NCBI RefSeq assembly: GCF_900089955.1
Contig: NZ_FLQX01000121.1
Coordinates: forward strand, 1-58,059
DNA from: Candidatus Accumulibacter aalborgensis
GTDB lineage: Bacteria; Pseudomonadota; Gammaproteobacteria; Burkholderiales; Rhodocyclaceae
Direction: 5' to 3'
DNA length: 58,059 nucleotides
Both the position numbers and the translations under genes were made by a program. The notes beneath the pieces were generated by a model. The model searched no databases and was not told the origin of the DNA. It worked only from the letters and a program-made list of their open reading frames with translations. Each line of letters opens with the position of its first letter. The first letter of the stretch is position 1. Below are positions 28,391 to 36,510 of this stretch, piece by piece.

Positions 28391-30270
28391 TTGGCACCTC
28401 CGGTCGCCGGCCAGACCGGCGTCACCGGGTCTTCATAGACCAGAGGTGTGCCCACCGGTGGCGGCGGTGGCAGCGTACCGTCGCTGGCCGGCAAGCGCTC
28501 GGCGTTGTCCTGCAGCGTCTGGTCGATCGGTCCGAGGTTGTTGTTGCTCAGATCGTCGATCGCCGGGTCTTGATCGATGCCGACGTCGCTCTTGATTCGT
28601 GTCTTCAGCGAATCGCTGCCGGTGGTCAGCGCCGCGTGCAGGTCGTCAGTGTCGATCAGCGTGTCGACCCCGTCGACCTTGACGCTGAAATCGGCGTCGA
28701 GGTCGACCTTTGGCGGAGTCACCGCCAGCGCCGCGTCGAGACCGGCAGCGACCTTGATTTGCGGTGGAATGCAGAAGCGGAAGACGAGCAGGAACCAGAG
28801 GTTGAAGATGAACACGACGATCGGCAGGAAGAGACTGAGGACGAAGAGCGCGATGATCGTGATCAGCGGAATCGAGAAACTGCAGATCGCCTCGCCGCCC
28901 ATCTCGCCGCCGTCTACGGCACTGTCCTTGACCTTTGGCGACAGGTGCTGCGGCTGCACGAAGCGCACCGGCGAAAGCTTGCCGCGTGGCCGCGTCGCCG
29001 CCTGCGCAGCCAGTTCGCGCAGGTCGGGCATCTTGATGGTGATCGGCCGATTGGCCGCACCGAGCACGTCGAACGGCGCCGCGACGCGGAACGCTTCGCT
29101 GGGCAGGCTCCAGACCAGCGGCCCGTGACAGTCGGGCGTCTTGCCGATGCGCGGCGGACAGGGATGATGCTGGCGGACGAAACAGCGGATTTCATAGGTC
29201 ATCAGGTCGTCGAAACGCGCTACGCCATTGGCGTCGTGCTGCACACCGCCGGTCGGCACCGTGCCGTAGTAGAGCGTACGGCCGGCGGCATCGTGCTGTG
29301 CTTCGCGCGGATCGGGAACGATGGCAAACAGCGGGTAGGACTGTTCGCCGGCGGCGACGTCGGCGAAAATCTTGGCGGGGCTGTCGAGCCGCCGCCATTC
29401 GCCATACACGCGGCTCGTCTTGCCGTCCTGAAGAGTCGGGAACCAGCCCTCGATGTCGACCCTGACGCCATGCTCGTCGTACCACTGCTGCAGGCGTTCA
29501 CGTTCGGCTTCGAGCTGGCGGCGCTTGTCGGCGAGCAGCGCCGGCCAGCTCGGCTGATGCTCCAGCGCGACGAGCAGCGCCTGCTGCCTCAGCGCGTTGG
29601 CGCGCAGCGCCTGCTGCTGCTGGAGTTCCCTGGCGCTCAGGCCGACGCTGTCCTGCGCGTCGCGGGCACCGGCGTCGTCGAGGCTCAGCAGTTCGCGCAA
29701 GTCGGCGGCCATCGTCTGCGCCGCCTTCGCCTGTTCGGTGACGCTCTCCGCGCTCAAGCCGTCCGGACGTCTGCTGATCCGGCGGCGGACGACGAAACCG
29801 GCCTGACAGACCTGCTGGCGGGCGACGCGCGGAAAACCGGGCTCATCGCAGTGCAGTTCGCAGGTGACCAGGTAATGGCGGTCGTGCGCCGGCTGGTAGA
29901 GCTTGCGCAGACTGGTCGGCGCCAGACGGGCGCGGTACACCGCCGCCTTGCTGATCGTCGTGCCATCGGCCTCATACTTTGGCGCCGGCTTGCCGGTCGC
30001 GGTCAGCGGCAGCAGGCACAGCACCCTGGCGGCAAACGAACCGGCCTCGGCCAACTGGTAGCTGTTGACCACGTCGATCACTTCGTCGTATTTCAGCGAG
30101 TGCTGCGGCCGCGCCAGGAAGTCCTTGATGAAGTCGTCGCCGGCGAATTTCTGGATCGTCGGCCGGCTGACCCGACCATCGGCAGGCAGAGCGGGATGCG
30201 CCCAGCGATACCACGGCCCGACCAGGCGCCAGTTCGGCGCCGGGTGAGTCGCTTGGCGGGTGATCACCAT
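28381..30270 (-). CDS. eCIS protein with long hydrophobic segment, possible membrane anchor (629 residues)
   Basis: Start 30270 (MVITRQATHPAPNW) overlaps the spike gene by 7 bases. The longer reading runs inside that gene and is Arg-rich. The N-terminal part is soluble (WYRWAHPALP, GRVSRPTIQKF, FLARPQHSLKY). A helical, coiled-coil-like stretch follows (LRANALRQQALLVALEHQ). Near residues 462-503 there is a strongly hydrophobic run (SFSIPLITIIALFVLSLFL then VVFIFNLWFLLVF), long enough for two membrane helices or a hairpin. A Pro/Asp-rich tail follows. Free eCIS particles do not need membrane segments, while cell-anchored relatives (T6SS-iv, thylakoid tCIS) do. Alternatives are a tip or pore-forming protein. 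No PAAR motif was found. The C-terminus enters repeat copy B. Confidence 0.65.
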   Translation of the reverse strand: MVITRQATHPAPNWRLVGPWYRWAHPALPADGRVSRPTIQKFAGDDFIKDFLARPQHSLKYDEVIDVVNSYQLAEAGSFAARVLCLLPLTATGKPAPKYEADGTTISKAAVYRARLAPTSLRKLYQPAHDRHYLVTCELHCDEPGFPRVARQQVCQAGFVVRRRISRRPDGLSAESVTEQAKAAQTMAADLRELLSLDDAGARDAQDSVGLSARELQQQQALRANALRQQALLVALEHQPSWPALLADKRRQLEAERERLQQWYDEHGVRVDIEGWFPTLQDGKTSRVYGEWRRLDSPAKIFADVAAGEQSYPLFAIVPDPREAQHDAAGRTLYYGTVPTGGVQHDANGVARFDDLMTYEIRCFVRQHHPCPPRIGKTPDCHGPLVWSLPSEAFRVAAPFDVLGAANRPITIKMPDLRELAAQAATRPRGKLSPVRFVQPQHLSPKVKDSAVDGGEMGGEAICSFSIPLITIIALFVLSLFLPIVVFIFNLWFLLVFRFCIPPQIKVAAGLDAALAVTPPKVDLDADFSVKVDGVDTLIDTDDLHAALTTGSDSLKTRIKSDVGIDQDPAIDDLSNNNLGPIDQTLQDNAERLPASDGTLPPPPPVGTPLVYEDPVTPVWPATGGAKRS

Positions 30271-30935
30271 ACGTTCCCCGCTCCGGGGGTGTAGCTTGGC
30301 GAGACGACGCCGGTCGAGGCGATCAGCGTCGTGCATTGGACGATGCCGTCGCAACTGACCATCGGCGCATGGACATTGACCGCCGAGGCATTGACTTCGA
30401 CCGTCGCGTTGGCGGTGATCGTCACCTGGCCGGCGATGTTGATGTTGATCTTGCAGCCATTGCTGTGTTCGACGGTGACCTCCTGGGCAGCGTCGTCGAG
30501 AACGATGCGGTGGCCGCTCTCCATCGACACGGTGACCTTGGCGGCGCCGTCGGTGTCGTCGAACTGCAGCATGCTGCCCGAACGTGTCTTCAGCGTGCGC
30601 AGGTTGTTGGCCACTGTGGCAGCTTCGGGCAGCGACCGGCTGCCGTTCCAGCAGGCGCCGACGATATACGGTCGCGCCGGATCGCCGGCCTCGAAGGCGA
30701 GCACGACCTGCGAATCGACTTCGGGCAGGATCTCGAGGCCCTGGTCCTGGTCGGCGTAGGGCGTGAGCAGCGTCGCCCAGGCAAAAACCGCTTCGCCGGC
30801 AGCGCCGAAAGCGGGAATCTTCACCTTGATGCGGCCCTTGGCATCAGGATCGACGAGGTCGCTGACCACCGCCGGGTAGAGCCCGAACCAGCGCGGCCCT
30901 TCACCGTCGCGCGGGCTGCGCGGGTCGCCGTTCAT
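30264..30935 (-). CDS. Spike protein, gp5/gpV-like OB-fold and beta-helix (baseplate assembly protein V)
   Basis: This 223-residue protein starts with an OB-fold (FGLYPAVVSDLVDPDAKGRIKVKIP, WATLLTPYADQDQG, LPEVDSQVVLAFEAGDP, PYIVGACWNG), the signature of gpV and the VgrG OB domain. A beta-rich tail follows (GSMLQFDDTDGAAKVTV, ITANATVEVNASAV), the triple-stranded needle. It makes the central spike beneath the tube. Here the VgrG functions are split over two genes, this one and the hub gene upstream, which overlaps by ATGA. Afp8 and VgrG are fusions by comparison. Confidence 0.9.
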   Translation of the reverse strand: MNGDPRSPRDGEGPRWFGLYPAVVSDLVDPDAKGRIKVKIPAFGAAGEAVFAWATLLTPYADQDQGLEILPEVDSQVVLAFEAGDPARPYIVGACWNGSRSLPEAATVANNLRTLKTRSGSMLQFDDTDGAAKVTVSMESGHRIVLDDAAQEVTVEHSNGCKININIAGQVTITANATVEVNASAVNVHAPMVSCDGIVQCTTLIASTGVVSPSYTPGAGNVW

Positions 30936-32026
30936 GTCGCCCTCCCAAGCCAGGCACGTTCGGCATCGAAATGCGTCCGGTAGCCTGTCGGCTGATCATA
31001 CTGGTGGCGAACGCGCGTGACGTAGAAGCCGTCGCCCTCGAACAGCGGACTGACCCGTTCCAGGCGCAACAGGCTGCCAACGTGGATCGCCGTGTTGCCA
31101 TCGGCGACACCGTTCACGCTGACGAAACGCCGTGCGCGTCCGAGCAGCGCAGCGCGGGCGAGGGCGGTGGCCTCGCCATCCTTGAGCGGCACCTCGCGCA
31201 CACGGTAACTGACGCGCTCGCCGAAAGCGCGTTCGAGCACCTGCGCGCCATGCGTGTTGCCCTGCGCCTCGGCGGCGATCTGATTGCCGTCGGATTCCTC
31301 GTCGATGGCGTCCTGATCGGCGTCGTCGAAACCGCCGACGACGACCTTGCTGCGCTGATGCGCGAGATCGGCGCGCAAGCGCACCTGCAACAGATTGCTG
31401 CCCTGGATCAGGGTCACTGCATTGCCGCCACGCCGGTCGCGCGTCGCCATGTGCACCGCGTCGCCGTCGACCCATACCTCGGCGGCCAGCCGCCGCGCGC
31501 GCTCGCGCAGGAAAGCCAGGTCGCTCTGGTTCCATTGCTGTGCCAGCGGCCAGGTCGGTCCGTCGACGTCGGCAACCGCGCGCAGGCCGTGCTCGGCGGC
31601 AATCTGCTGCAGCAGGTCGGCCTCGCTGACGTTTTCGTAGGTCTTGAAGCGCCGGGTCATGCGCAGATCCATCAGGTGGTCCTCGGCCAGGCAAACGACT
31701 TCGGGTGATCTGCCCTGCGCCATCGACAGCTCGATCGCGCTGAGCTTGCCGGCAAACACTTCCTGGCGGGAATCGCTCGGACCCATCGCCACACGCAACT
31801 CCTTGCCGAAATCGAGAACGGCGCCGTCGAGCCAGTTGAGTTGCTCGTTCTGTTCGCCGGCGCGCGGTCCGACGGCGACGAAGGTTGCCAGCAGGCGACG
31901 CAGGCCGTGCATGTCCTCGTCGACCTGCAGCAGGCACACGTCGCGCGCCAGCTCGGCGTTCGCCCGCCCATCGACCTTGATCTCGGGGATCGTCGATGAC
32001 TGCAGGGGAGTCGGGATCAGGGGCAT
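30932..32026 (-). CDS. Central hub protein, gp27/gpD-like (late control D family)
   Basis: This 364-residue protein matches the hub half of VgrG or the phage late control gene D product: DVCLLQVDEDMHGLRRL, GAVLDFGKELRVAMG, VFAGKLSAIELSM, MTRRFKTYENVSEADLLQQIAAEHGLRA and QWNQSDLAFLRERA, then VWVDGD. It forms the trimeric collar joining tube and spike. The last bases overlap the spike gene (ATGA), so the two are probably made together. With that gene it equals one VgrG. The hub's order upstream of the spike is the usual one. Confidence 0.9.
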   Translation of the reverse strand: MPLIPTPLQSSTIPEIKVDGRANAELARDVCLLQVDEDMHGLRRLLATFVAVGPRAGEQNEQLNWLDGAVLDFGKELRVAMGPSDSRQEVFAGKLSAIELSMAQGRSPEVVCLAEDHLMDLRMTRRFKTYENVSEADLLQQIAAEHGLRAVADVDGPTWPLAQQWNQSDLAFLRERARRLAAEVWVDGDAVHMATRDRRGGNAVTLIQGSNLLQVRLRADLAHQRSKVVVGGFDDADQDAIDEESDGNQIAAEAQGNTHGAQVLERAFGERVSYRVREVPLKDGEATALARAALLGRARRFVSVNGVADGNTAIHVGSLLRLERVSPLFEGDGFYVTRVRHQYDQPTGYRTHFDAERAWLGRAT

Positions 32027-32052
32027 GATTTCAGTTTCGTTTAGTCACATTC

Positions 32053-32232
32053 TCAGTCATCGAAACCCCAGGCCTGCGTTCGCGCGGCGAGTTGCGTATC
32101 GCGGCGCGCGACTTCCTGCCAGCGCTGCAGCGCCTCGGCAGAGGCCTCGCTGTGCGGCTGCTCACCGCCACTGCCACCACCAGCGGCATCGACCTCGACT
32201 TCGGCGTTCACTTCCCCAATCTCGATGGGCAT
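32053..32232 (-). CDS. Tiny DUF5908-like eCIS protein (59 residues)
   Basis: An open frame begins MPIEIGEVNAEVEVD at 32232 with a good ribosome site (GGAGA, 7 bases upstream) and ends at TGA, 32053. It has a short acidic strand, a Gly-rich turn, and a helix (SAEALQRWQEVARRD). The opening MPIEI fits the DUF5908 family, small proteins found in eCIS clusters between the LysM and hub genes. Here it lies exactly there, 12 bases after the LysM gene and 26 before the hub. No function is established. It may be a small baseplate factor or chaperone. Confidence 0.72.
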   Translation of the reverse strand: MPIEIGEVNAEVEVDAAGGGSGGEQPHSEASAEALQRWQEVARRDTQLAARTQAWGFDD

Positions 32233-32244
32233 CGCTTTTTCTCC

Positions 32245-33474
32245 TCAGGGGTTGCGGCGCGCACGCCTGCCGCGGCAGCCACAGTCAGCCAAGGCCATGC
32301 TGCGCCCGACACTTGCCGTGCTCAGCGCCGGTGTGCTACTCGTCGCAAGCTTGCCGGCCGTCGCCCAACCGGGCTGAGTCGGATCGCGACGCGCGGCAGG
32401 CAGCGCACTGCCGAAGCGGGGTCGCAGCGGTACGCCGGCACCCCACGGACGGTCGGCACTGTCGGCAGCTTCGCCGCTCGTCAGGCCGAAAGCGGCGAGG
32501 CTGCTGCTCGCCCCCTGCTGATGCGCTGCGCTCTTGACCTGCGCGATGGCGCCGCCGAGGCCTCCCTGACTGGCCAGCGCCTGCCCCTGATGGACCGGGT
32601 CGATGCCGCTGGCGCTGCGCGCCGTTGCGGCCCGACCGCCACCCGCAGCTCCTGTCGGCGCAGCGACGAGCGGCAGGCTGGCGGCGGTTTTCGCCGGGTC
32701 GCTCCCTTGCCCGTTGCCGCCGCTGGCGACGCCGCGGCCGGCAGCGGCGGGCAGCGCCACCTCCTGCCCAAGTTCGAGCCGCAGCGGGTTGCTCAGGCCG
32801 TCGGCCAGTGCCCGCCAGGCCTTGGCATCGAAACCGTTGCGCGCCGCCAGTTGCGCCAGGCTCTCGCCGGGCATCGCCTGCACGATGCGCTCGGGCGACT
32901 GCTGGTTACCCTGCGTTCCGGGCGAACCGGCGGGTAGCGCGCTGCCATTGCTCGACCCCGCCGGTGCTCCGGCCGCGGCGGCAGCGTTGGCCGGCGCCGG
33001 GGTGTAGGTCCAGCGCGGGTCCTGGCCCTTGATGCTGACCGACACCTTGGCGCGCAGCGGGACGCCATTAGCGTCGAAGAGATCGAGGTCGAGGTTGGCA
33101 CTCTCCATCGTCCCCTGCACCAGGAAGCTGCCCCATGCGAAGAGTACGCGCGGCGGCGCTTCCTGACCCGGCCGCGGTCCGCGCGGGCGGACGAAGCGCT
33201 CGACCATCGCGGTCTTGTCGAGCACACTGACGCCGGACTCGGTACTGCCTTCGTCGGCGGTATCGAAGACCAGATCGAAGCTGACCTGCATCTCGCCGGT
33301 GCCCGGGCGCTGCCGTGCCTGGGCGCCGGCCTGCGCGCCACCGGCGGTGCGGTTGGAAATCTGCACGCGCAGCGTCGTCGGGTTGAACTGCACGTCCACC
33401 GACGTGTTGGGCGTCTCGGTCGGCCGCTCACCCGAGCCGATCTCGGCCAGACGAGCTTTCAGCAGCGCGCTCAT
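32245..33474 (-). CDS. LysM-containing baseplate protein (gp53/Afp7-like)
   Basis: Start 33474 (MSALLKARLAEIG) overlaps the upstream tube gene by 4 bases. The longer reading is Arg-rich. Residues 1-160 match the tail-associated domain of Afp7-type proteins (VDVQFNPTTLRVQISN, VSFDLVFDTADEG, PPRVLFAWGSF, VPLRAKVSVSIKG). A LysM-like domain lies at 195-242 (ESLAQLAARNGFDAKAWRALAD). In phage T4 and in eCIS, this class links tube end and baseplate. The C-terminal 165 residues are low-complexity (Gly, Ala, Ser), ending in the odd ADCGCRGRRARRNP, absent from ordinary LysM proteins of this kind to my knowledge. The tail may be disordered or may bind cargo. Confidence 0.9.
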   Translation of the reverse strand: MSALLKARLAEIGSGERPTETPNTSVDVQFNPTTLRVQISNRTAGGAQAGAQARQRPGTGEMQVSFDLVFDTADEGSTESGVSVLDKTAMVERFVRPRGPRPGQEAPPRVLFAWGSFLVQGTMESANLDLDLFDANGVPLRAKVSVSIKGQDPRWTYTPAPANAAAAAGAPAGSSNGSALPAGSPGTQGNQQSPERIVQAMPGESLAQLAARNGFDAKAWRALADGLSNPLRLELGQEVALPAAAGRGVASGGNGQGSDPAKTAASLPLVAAPTGAAGGGRAATARSASGIDPVHQGQALASQGGLGGAIAQVKSAAHQQGASSSLAAFGLTSGEAADSADRPWGAGVPLRPRFGSALPAARRDPTQPGWATAGKLATSSTPALSTASVGRSMALADCGCRGRRARRNP

Positions 33475-34022
33475 GCCGGCACCTCGGCGGGTAGCAGGCG
33501 CAGGCCTTCGTGCGCGATCGACAGTTCCTCGATGGCGATCTCGCCCGTCCTGGCGTTCAGTTCGGGGCCGCGAATCTTGGCCGGCAGACCGCGATCGAAC
33601 ATCCACGTCGCGCGCACCGTCTGGTCGGCACTGAGCACGTAGACGATGCCGTCATAGCGCGTCACTGGTCGCTCGCCGTTGATGATCCGCTGCAGCCAGT
33701 GCCACAGATCGGTGTTCGCCTGGCCACCGCCATCGGGTTGATAGAACATGCCGCGCTTGAGCAACAGCGGCTGATACTTGGCGCGGCCGACGCGCCGGAT
33801 GGTGCCGTTGTTGCGGCCACCCTCCTGGTATTCCTGGATGTCCATCTCGATTTCGAGGCCGGTGCACTCCTGAAAAGCGCCATTGCCGAGTAGCGCCGCG
33901 GTCTGCGATGGGTCGTAGCCGTCACCCGCACCGGGCAAGCGCTGGCGACCGGCAATCAGGTTCGGCGAGCGCAGCAGCTTCACCTCGAAGCGGAAAGCGG
34001 GCAGGATCAGCGCGTCAGGCAT
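33471..34022 (-). CDS. Second tube protein (Afp5-like, gp19/T4-tube family)
   Basis: This 183-residue protein has the tail tube family signature: FRFEVKLL, FQECTGLEIEMDIQEYQEGG, RRVGRAKYQPLLLKRGM, LWHWLQRII and a C-terminal ELSIAHEGL that parallels the main tube protein (ELHLVHEGV). It is longer than tube 1 by about 34 residues, through an insertion after SPNLIAG and other changes. In Afp, Afp5 makes the first ring next to the baseplate, and this protein fits that role because it lies next to the LysM gene. The two genes overlap by ATGA. Confidence 0.9.
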   Translation of the reverse strand: MPDALILPAFRFEVKLLRSPNLIAGRQRLPGAGDGYDPSQTAALLGNGAFQECTGLEIEMDIQEYQEGGRNNGTIRRVGRAKYQPLLLKRGMFYQPDGGGQANTDLWHWLQRIINGERPVTRYDGIVYVLSADQTVRATWMFDRGLPAKIRGPELNARTGEIAIEELSIAHEGLRLLPAEVPA

Positions 34023-34029
34023 GGTCGCC

Positions 34030-36033
34030 TCATTCCTCGAGATTCAGCGTGCCATCACCGTCGCGACGCAGGCGGACGAGAATGAATTCGAGTGGCTCGG
34101 CGGGCGCCACGCCGATGTCCACCAGGAGCTCGCCGCGATCCAACCCTTGCCTATCGGTATGGACACGCACGAAGAAGGACTCGGCCTCGCTGGCCCCGGC
34201 GAAGGCGCCGGCGCGAAACAGGCCGCGCAGCAGACTCTCGATCGCGTGCTGCAGATCGCGCCACAGCGCCGGGCCGTTGGGCTCGAAAACGGCCCACTGC
34301 ATGTCGACCAGCAGCGTTCGCCTCAGCATCAGGATCAGCCGGCGGACCGACAACTGTCGCCAGTCGCTCTCGCGCGACAGCGTGCGCGCAGCGACCAGCG
34401 CGATGCCGTCTGGACCGCGCACGAAACAGTTGATTCCCTGCGCATGGAGAGCGTCGGCGCGGCCCTCGGGCTGTGCTTCGGCGACATGAATGATCTGTCG
34501 CGCGATCTCGTTGGCCGGTCCGAACTGGATGCCACGCTCGAATTCACGCCGCGCAATGATGCCGGCGGCGACGGCCGATGGCGGCAACTGATGCCGGCGG
34601 GCTTGTGCCGCGTCGACCCCGTCGGCCGTGCGGCGGGCCGTCACCAGCCACGGGTGGTAAGCCGCCGCCCAGGAGCTGTCGAACTGCGCCCGCCACTGTT
34701 CGATGCGCGCCTGTGACAGACCGGGCGGTACATCGAAGAGCGCGATCAGCGCCTGGGTGCTCTCGCAGAAGTCGAGAACGCGCTGCTGCAGACCAGTGAT
34801 CAGGGTCAGTCCGGCCTGCGTGCGCGGATCGACGATCAGACCCGAGAGAGCGCTCGGCGCTACCTGGCTCGCCGTGGCGGGGGTCGATACGGTCAGGCAG
34901 GCGGAGAACTCGGCGCCGGCGCCGCCGGTGGGCGGGTCCTCGACGGTCTCCGGGCCGGCCCATTGCGCCGGCACGTAGAGATCGGGCAGCATCAGGTGGG
35001 TGATCGTGTCATTGTGGGCCAGCGCGGCGATTCCCGCGCCGGGGTTGTCGTCGGCGACCGACCAGTGGCTGTCGAAAAAATCGTCAGGGGTGATGGTCTG
35101 CCAGTCGTCACGACCGCCGGCAAAAACATCGCTGACCCCGCGCAGGAACTCGACGCGCGGACCACGCGGCGCGATTCTCGTCGCCGCCCAGTCGGGATGC
35201 GGCCAGAGCAGCGTCGAGCGATCACAGAGGACGCTGGCCAGACTCTCGGGATGATCGGGCGATAGGGCCAGATTGTCGAAGCGCTCGCTGCGCCCGACCC
35301 CATCGGCGATCGCCAGGCTGGCGGCGACGAGTTCGGCACGCACCGGCGGCGAAGCGGGCGCACCATCGAGCGTCAGTAGCCAGCGCTCGCGCGCGCGGTC
35401 GCTGTCGCGCACCCGCCGCAGGCCAGCGCAGAAGGCCAGCGTTGACGCCCCGGCGGAGTCGGTCAGGCGCAGACAGCTACCGACGGCCACCGGACTGCGC
35501 GGGTCGACCAGCAAGCGGTCGAGCGCGTCGAGTGTGAACGCCAGCGCAGTCGCCGAAAAGCCGAGTGAGAGCTTGATCTGGTTGCCCCACACGCCTTCGT
35601 TGCGGGCAACGAACTTGAGGTCAATGGTGAACGCGCCGCTCAGTTTGCCGACCGCGCAGGCGTCGGCAAACGAAGCGCCGCGGGAATGCACGATGCGTAC
35701 GATCCACGCCAGGCGTGCCCCCTGTTCGAAGTAACTGGCCACCGCGTGCGGCAACAGGCCTGGCCCTTCAAAGCCACCGAAGTCATGCACATACTCGTCG
35801 AAACTGCGCACCGGCACCGGCTGGCTGCGCCGCAGCGGTCGTGCCAGGTCGCTGACCATGCGATAGCCCGCCGGCCAGCTCTCGTCGACCAGCGGAACGT
35901 TCGCCGGGCCGCGCGGCGCCACACCCACGAAGGCACAGACGTCCATGCGCTGCGGATTGAGCACCGGCACGCGTACTTCGGGCAGCGCGAATACGCCTGG
36001 AGCGCCGAGCGGGGAGCGGACTGAAGTCAGCAT
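34030..36033 (-). CDS. Second sheath protein (divergent, Afp3/Afp4-like)
   Basis: The 667-residue start (36033, MLTSVRSPLGAPGVF) follows a short gap after tube 1. The longer reading is Arg/Gly-rich and crosses that gene. Sheath signatures are seen in the C-terminal half (FDSSWAAAYHPW, PPSAVAAGIIARREFERG, GINCFVRGPDG, LSVRRLILMLRRTL, QWAVFEPNGPALWRDL and SFFVRVHTDRQ). The N-terminal half is divergent from sheath 1 (PRGPANVPLVDESW), so it may be a specialised terminal or baseplate-proximal ring. Like other sheath proteins it contracts to push the tube. In Afp the equivalent paralogues are minor. Confidence 0.9.
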   Translation of the reverse strand: MLTSVRSPLGAPGVFALPEVRVPVLNPQRMDVCAFVGVAPRGPANVPLVDESWPAGYRMVSDLARPLRRSQPVPVRSFDEYVHDFGGFEGPGLLPHAVASYFEQGARLAWIVRIVHSRGASFADACAVGKLSGAFTIDLKFVARNEGVWGNQIKLSLGFSATALAFTLDALDRLLVDPRSPVAVGSCLRLTDSAGASTLAFCAGLRRVRDSDRARERWLLTLDGAPASPPVRAELVAASLAIADGVGRSERFDNLALSPDHPESLASVLCDRSTLLWPHPDWAATRIAPRGPRVEFLRGVSDVFAGGRDDWQTITPDDFFDSHWSVADDNPGAGIAALAHNDTITHLMLPDLYVPAQWAGPETVEDPPTGGAGAEFSACLTVSTPATASQVAPSALSGLIVDPRTQAGLTLITGLQQRVLDFCESTQALIALFDVPPGLSQARIEQWRAQFDSSWAAAYHPWLVTARRTADGVDAAQARRHQLPPSAVAAGIIARREFERGIQFGPANEIARQIIHVAEAQPEGRADALHAQGINCFVRGPDGIALVAARTLSRESDWRQLSVRRLILMLRRTLLVDMQWAVFEPNGPALWRDLQHAIESLLRGLFRAGAFAGASEAESFFVRVHTDRQGLDRGELLVDIGVAPAEPLEFILVRLRRDGDGTLNLEE

Positions 36034-36044
36034 GGCTCGTTGAC

Positions 36045-36494
36045 CTAGACGTACTCGACGCCTTCGTGCACCAGGTGCAGCTCTTCCATCGCCACTTCGC
36101 CGCCACCTTTTGCCGCCAGCGTCGGGCCGACCCACTTCTTGGGCTGAGCATTGGTCAGCTTGAAAGCGGCGACCGGATTGCGCGCTTCATCGAGGACCGT
36201 AATGGTCACCGTACGGCGACCGTCGCCGCCTTCACGGACGTCCTTGACCCACTGGAACAGGTCGGTCGAACCGATCAGCCCACGTTTGAGCGTCACGTCT
36301 TCCTGTTTGAAGGTATTGGCGACCTTGCGCACGGTATTGACCATGTCGTTGCCGTTGCGGTACTCGGAATAGTTGATCTCGCTGCCCAGACCGGAAGCGT
36401 CGGAAAAGCCCGCGATGACGCTGGTCTCACTGCCATTGCCGAGCGAGACCAGGAAATTGAAGGCGCCGTAGGGATTGTTGCGTTGGGTTGCCAT
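36045..36494 (-). CDS. Main inner tube protein (Afp1/PVC1-like)
   Basis: At 149 residues this is the standard length of the eCIS tube protein. Signatures: NPYGAFNFLVSLG, VIAGFSDASGLGSEINYSEY, VTLKRGLIGSTDLFQWV, EARNPVAAFKLTNAQPKKW and ELHLVHEGVEYV. It polymerises as hexameric rings to form the tube that carries payload. The gene lies between the two sheath genes with gaps of 16 and 11 bases, and a GGAG ribosome site precedes the start. Confidence 0.95.
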   Translation of the reverse strand: MATQRNNPYGAFNFLVSLGNGSETSVIAGFSDASGLGSEINYSEYRNGNDMVNTVRKVANTFKQEDVTLKRGLIGSTDLFQWVKDVREGGDGRRTVTITVLDEARNPVAAFKLTNAQPKKWVGPTLAAKGGGEVAMEELHLVHEGVEYV

Positions 36495-36510
36495 CTGGAG
36501 TTCTCCTCAA

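Noticed and set aside
26069-30294. Two long plus-strand open frames (578 and 574 codons) opposite the gpJ-like and hydrophobic-segment genes
   Set aside because: Arg/Gln-rich antisense shadows with no recognisable domains.
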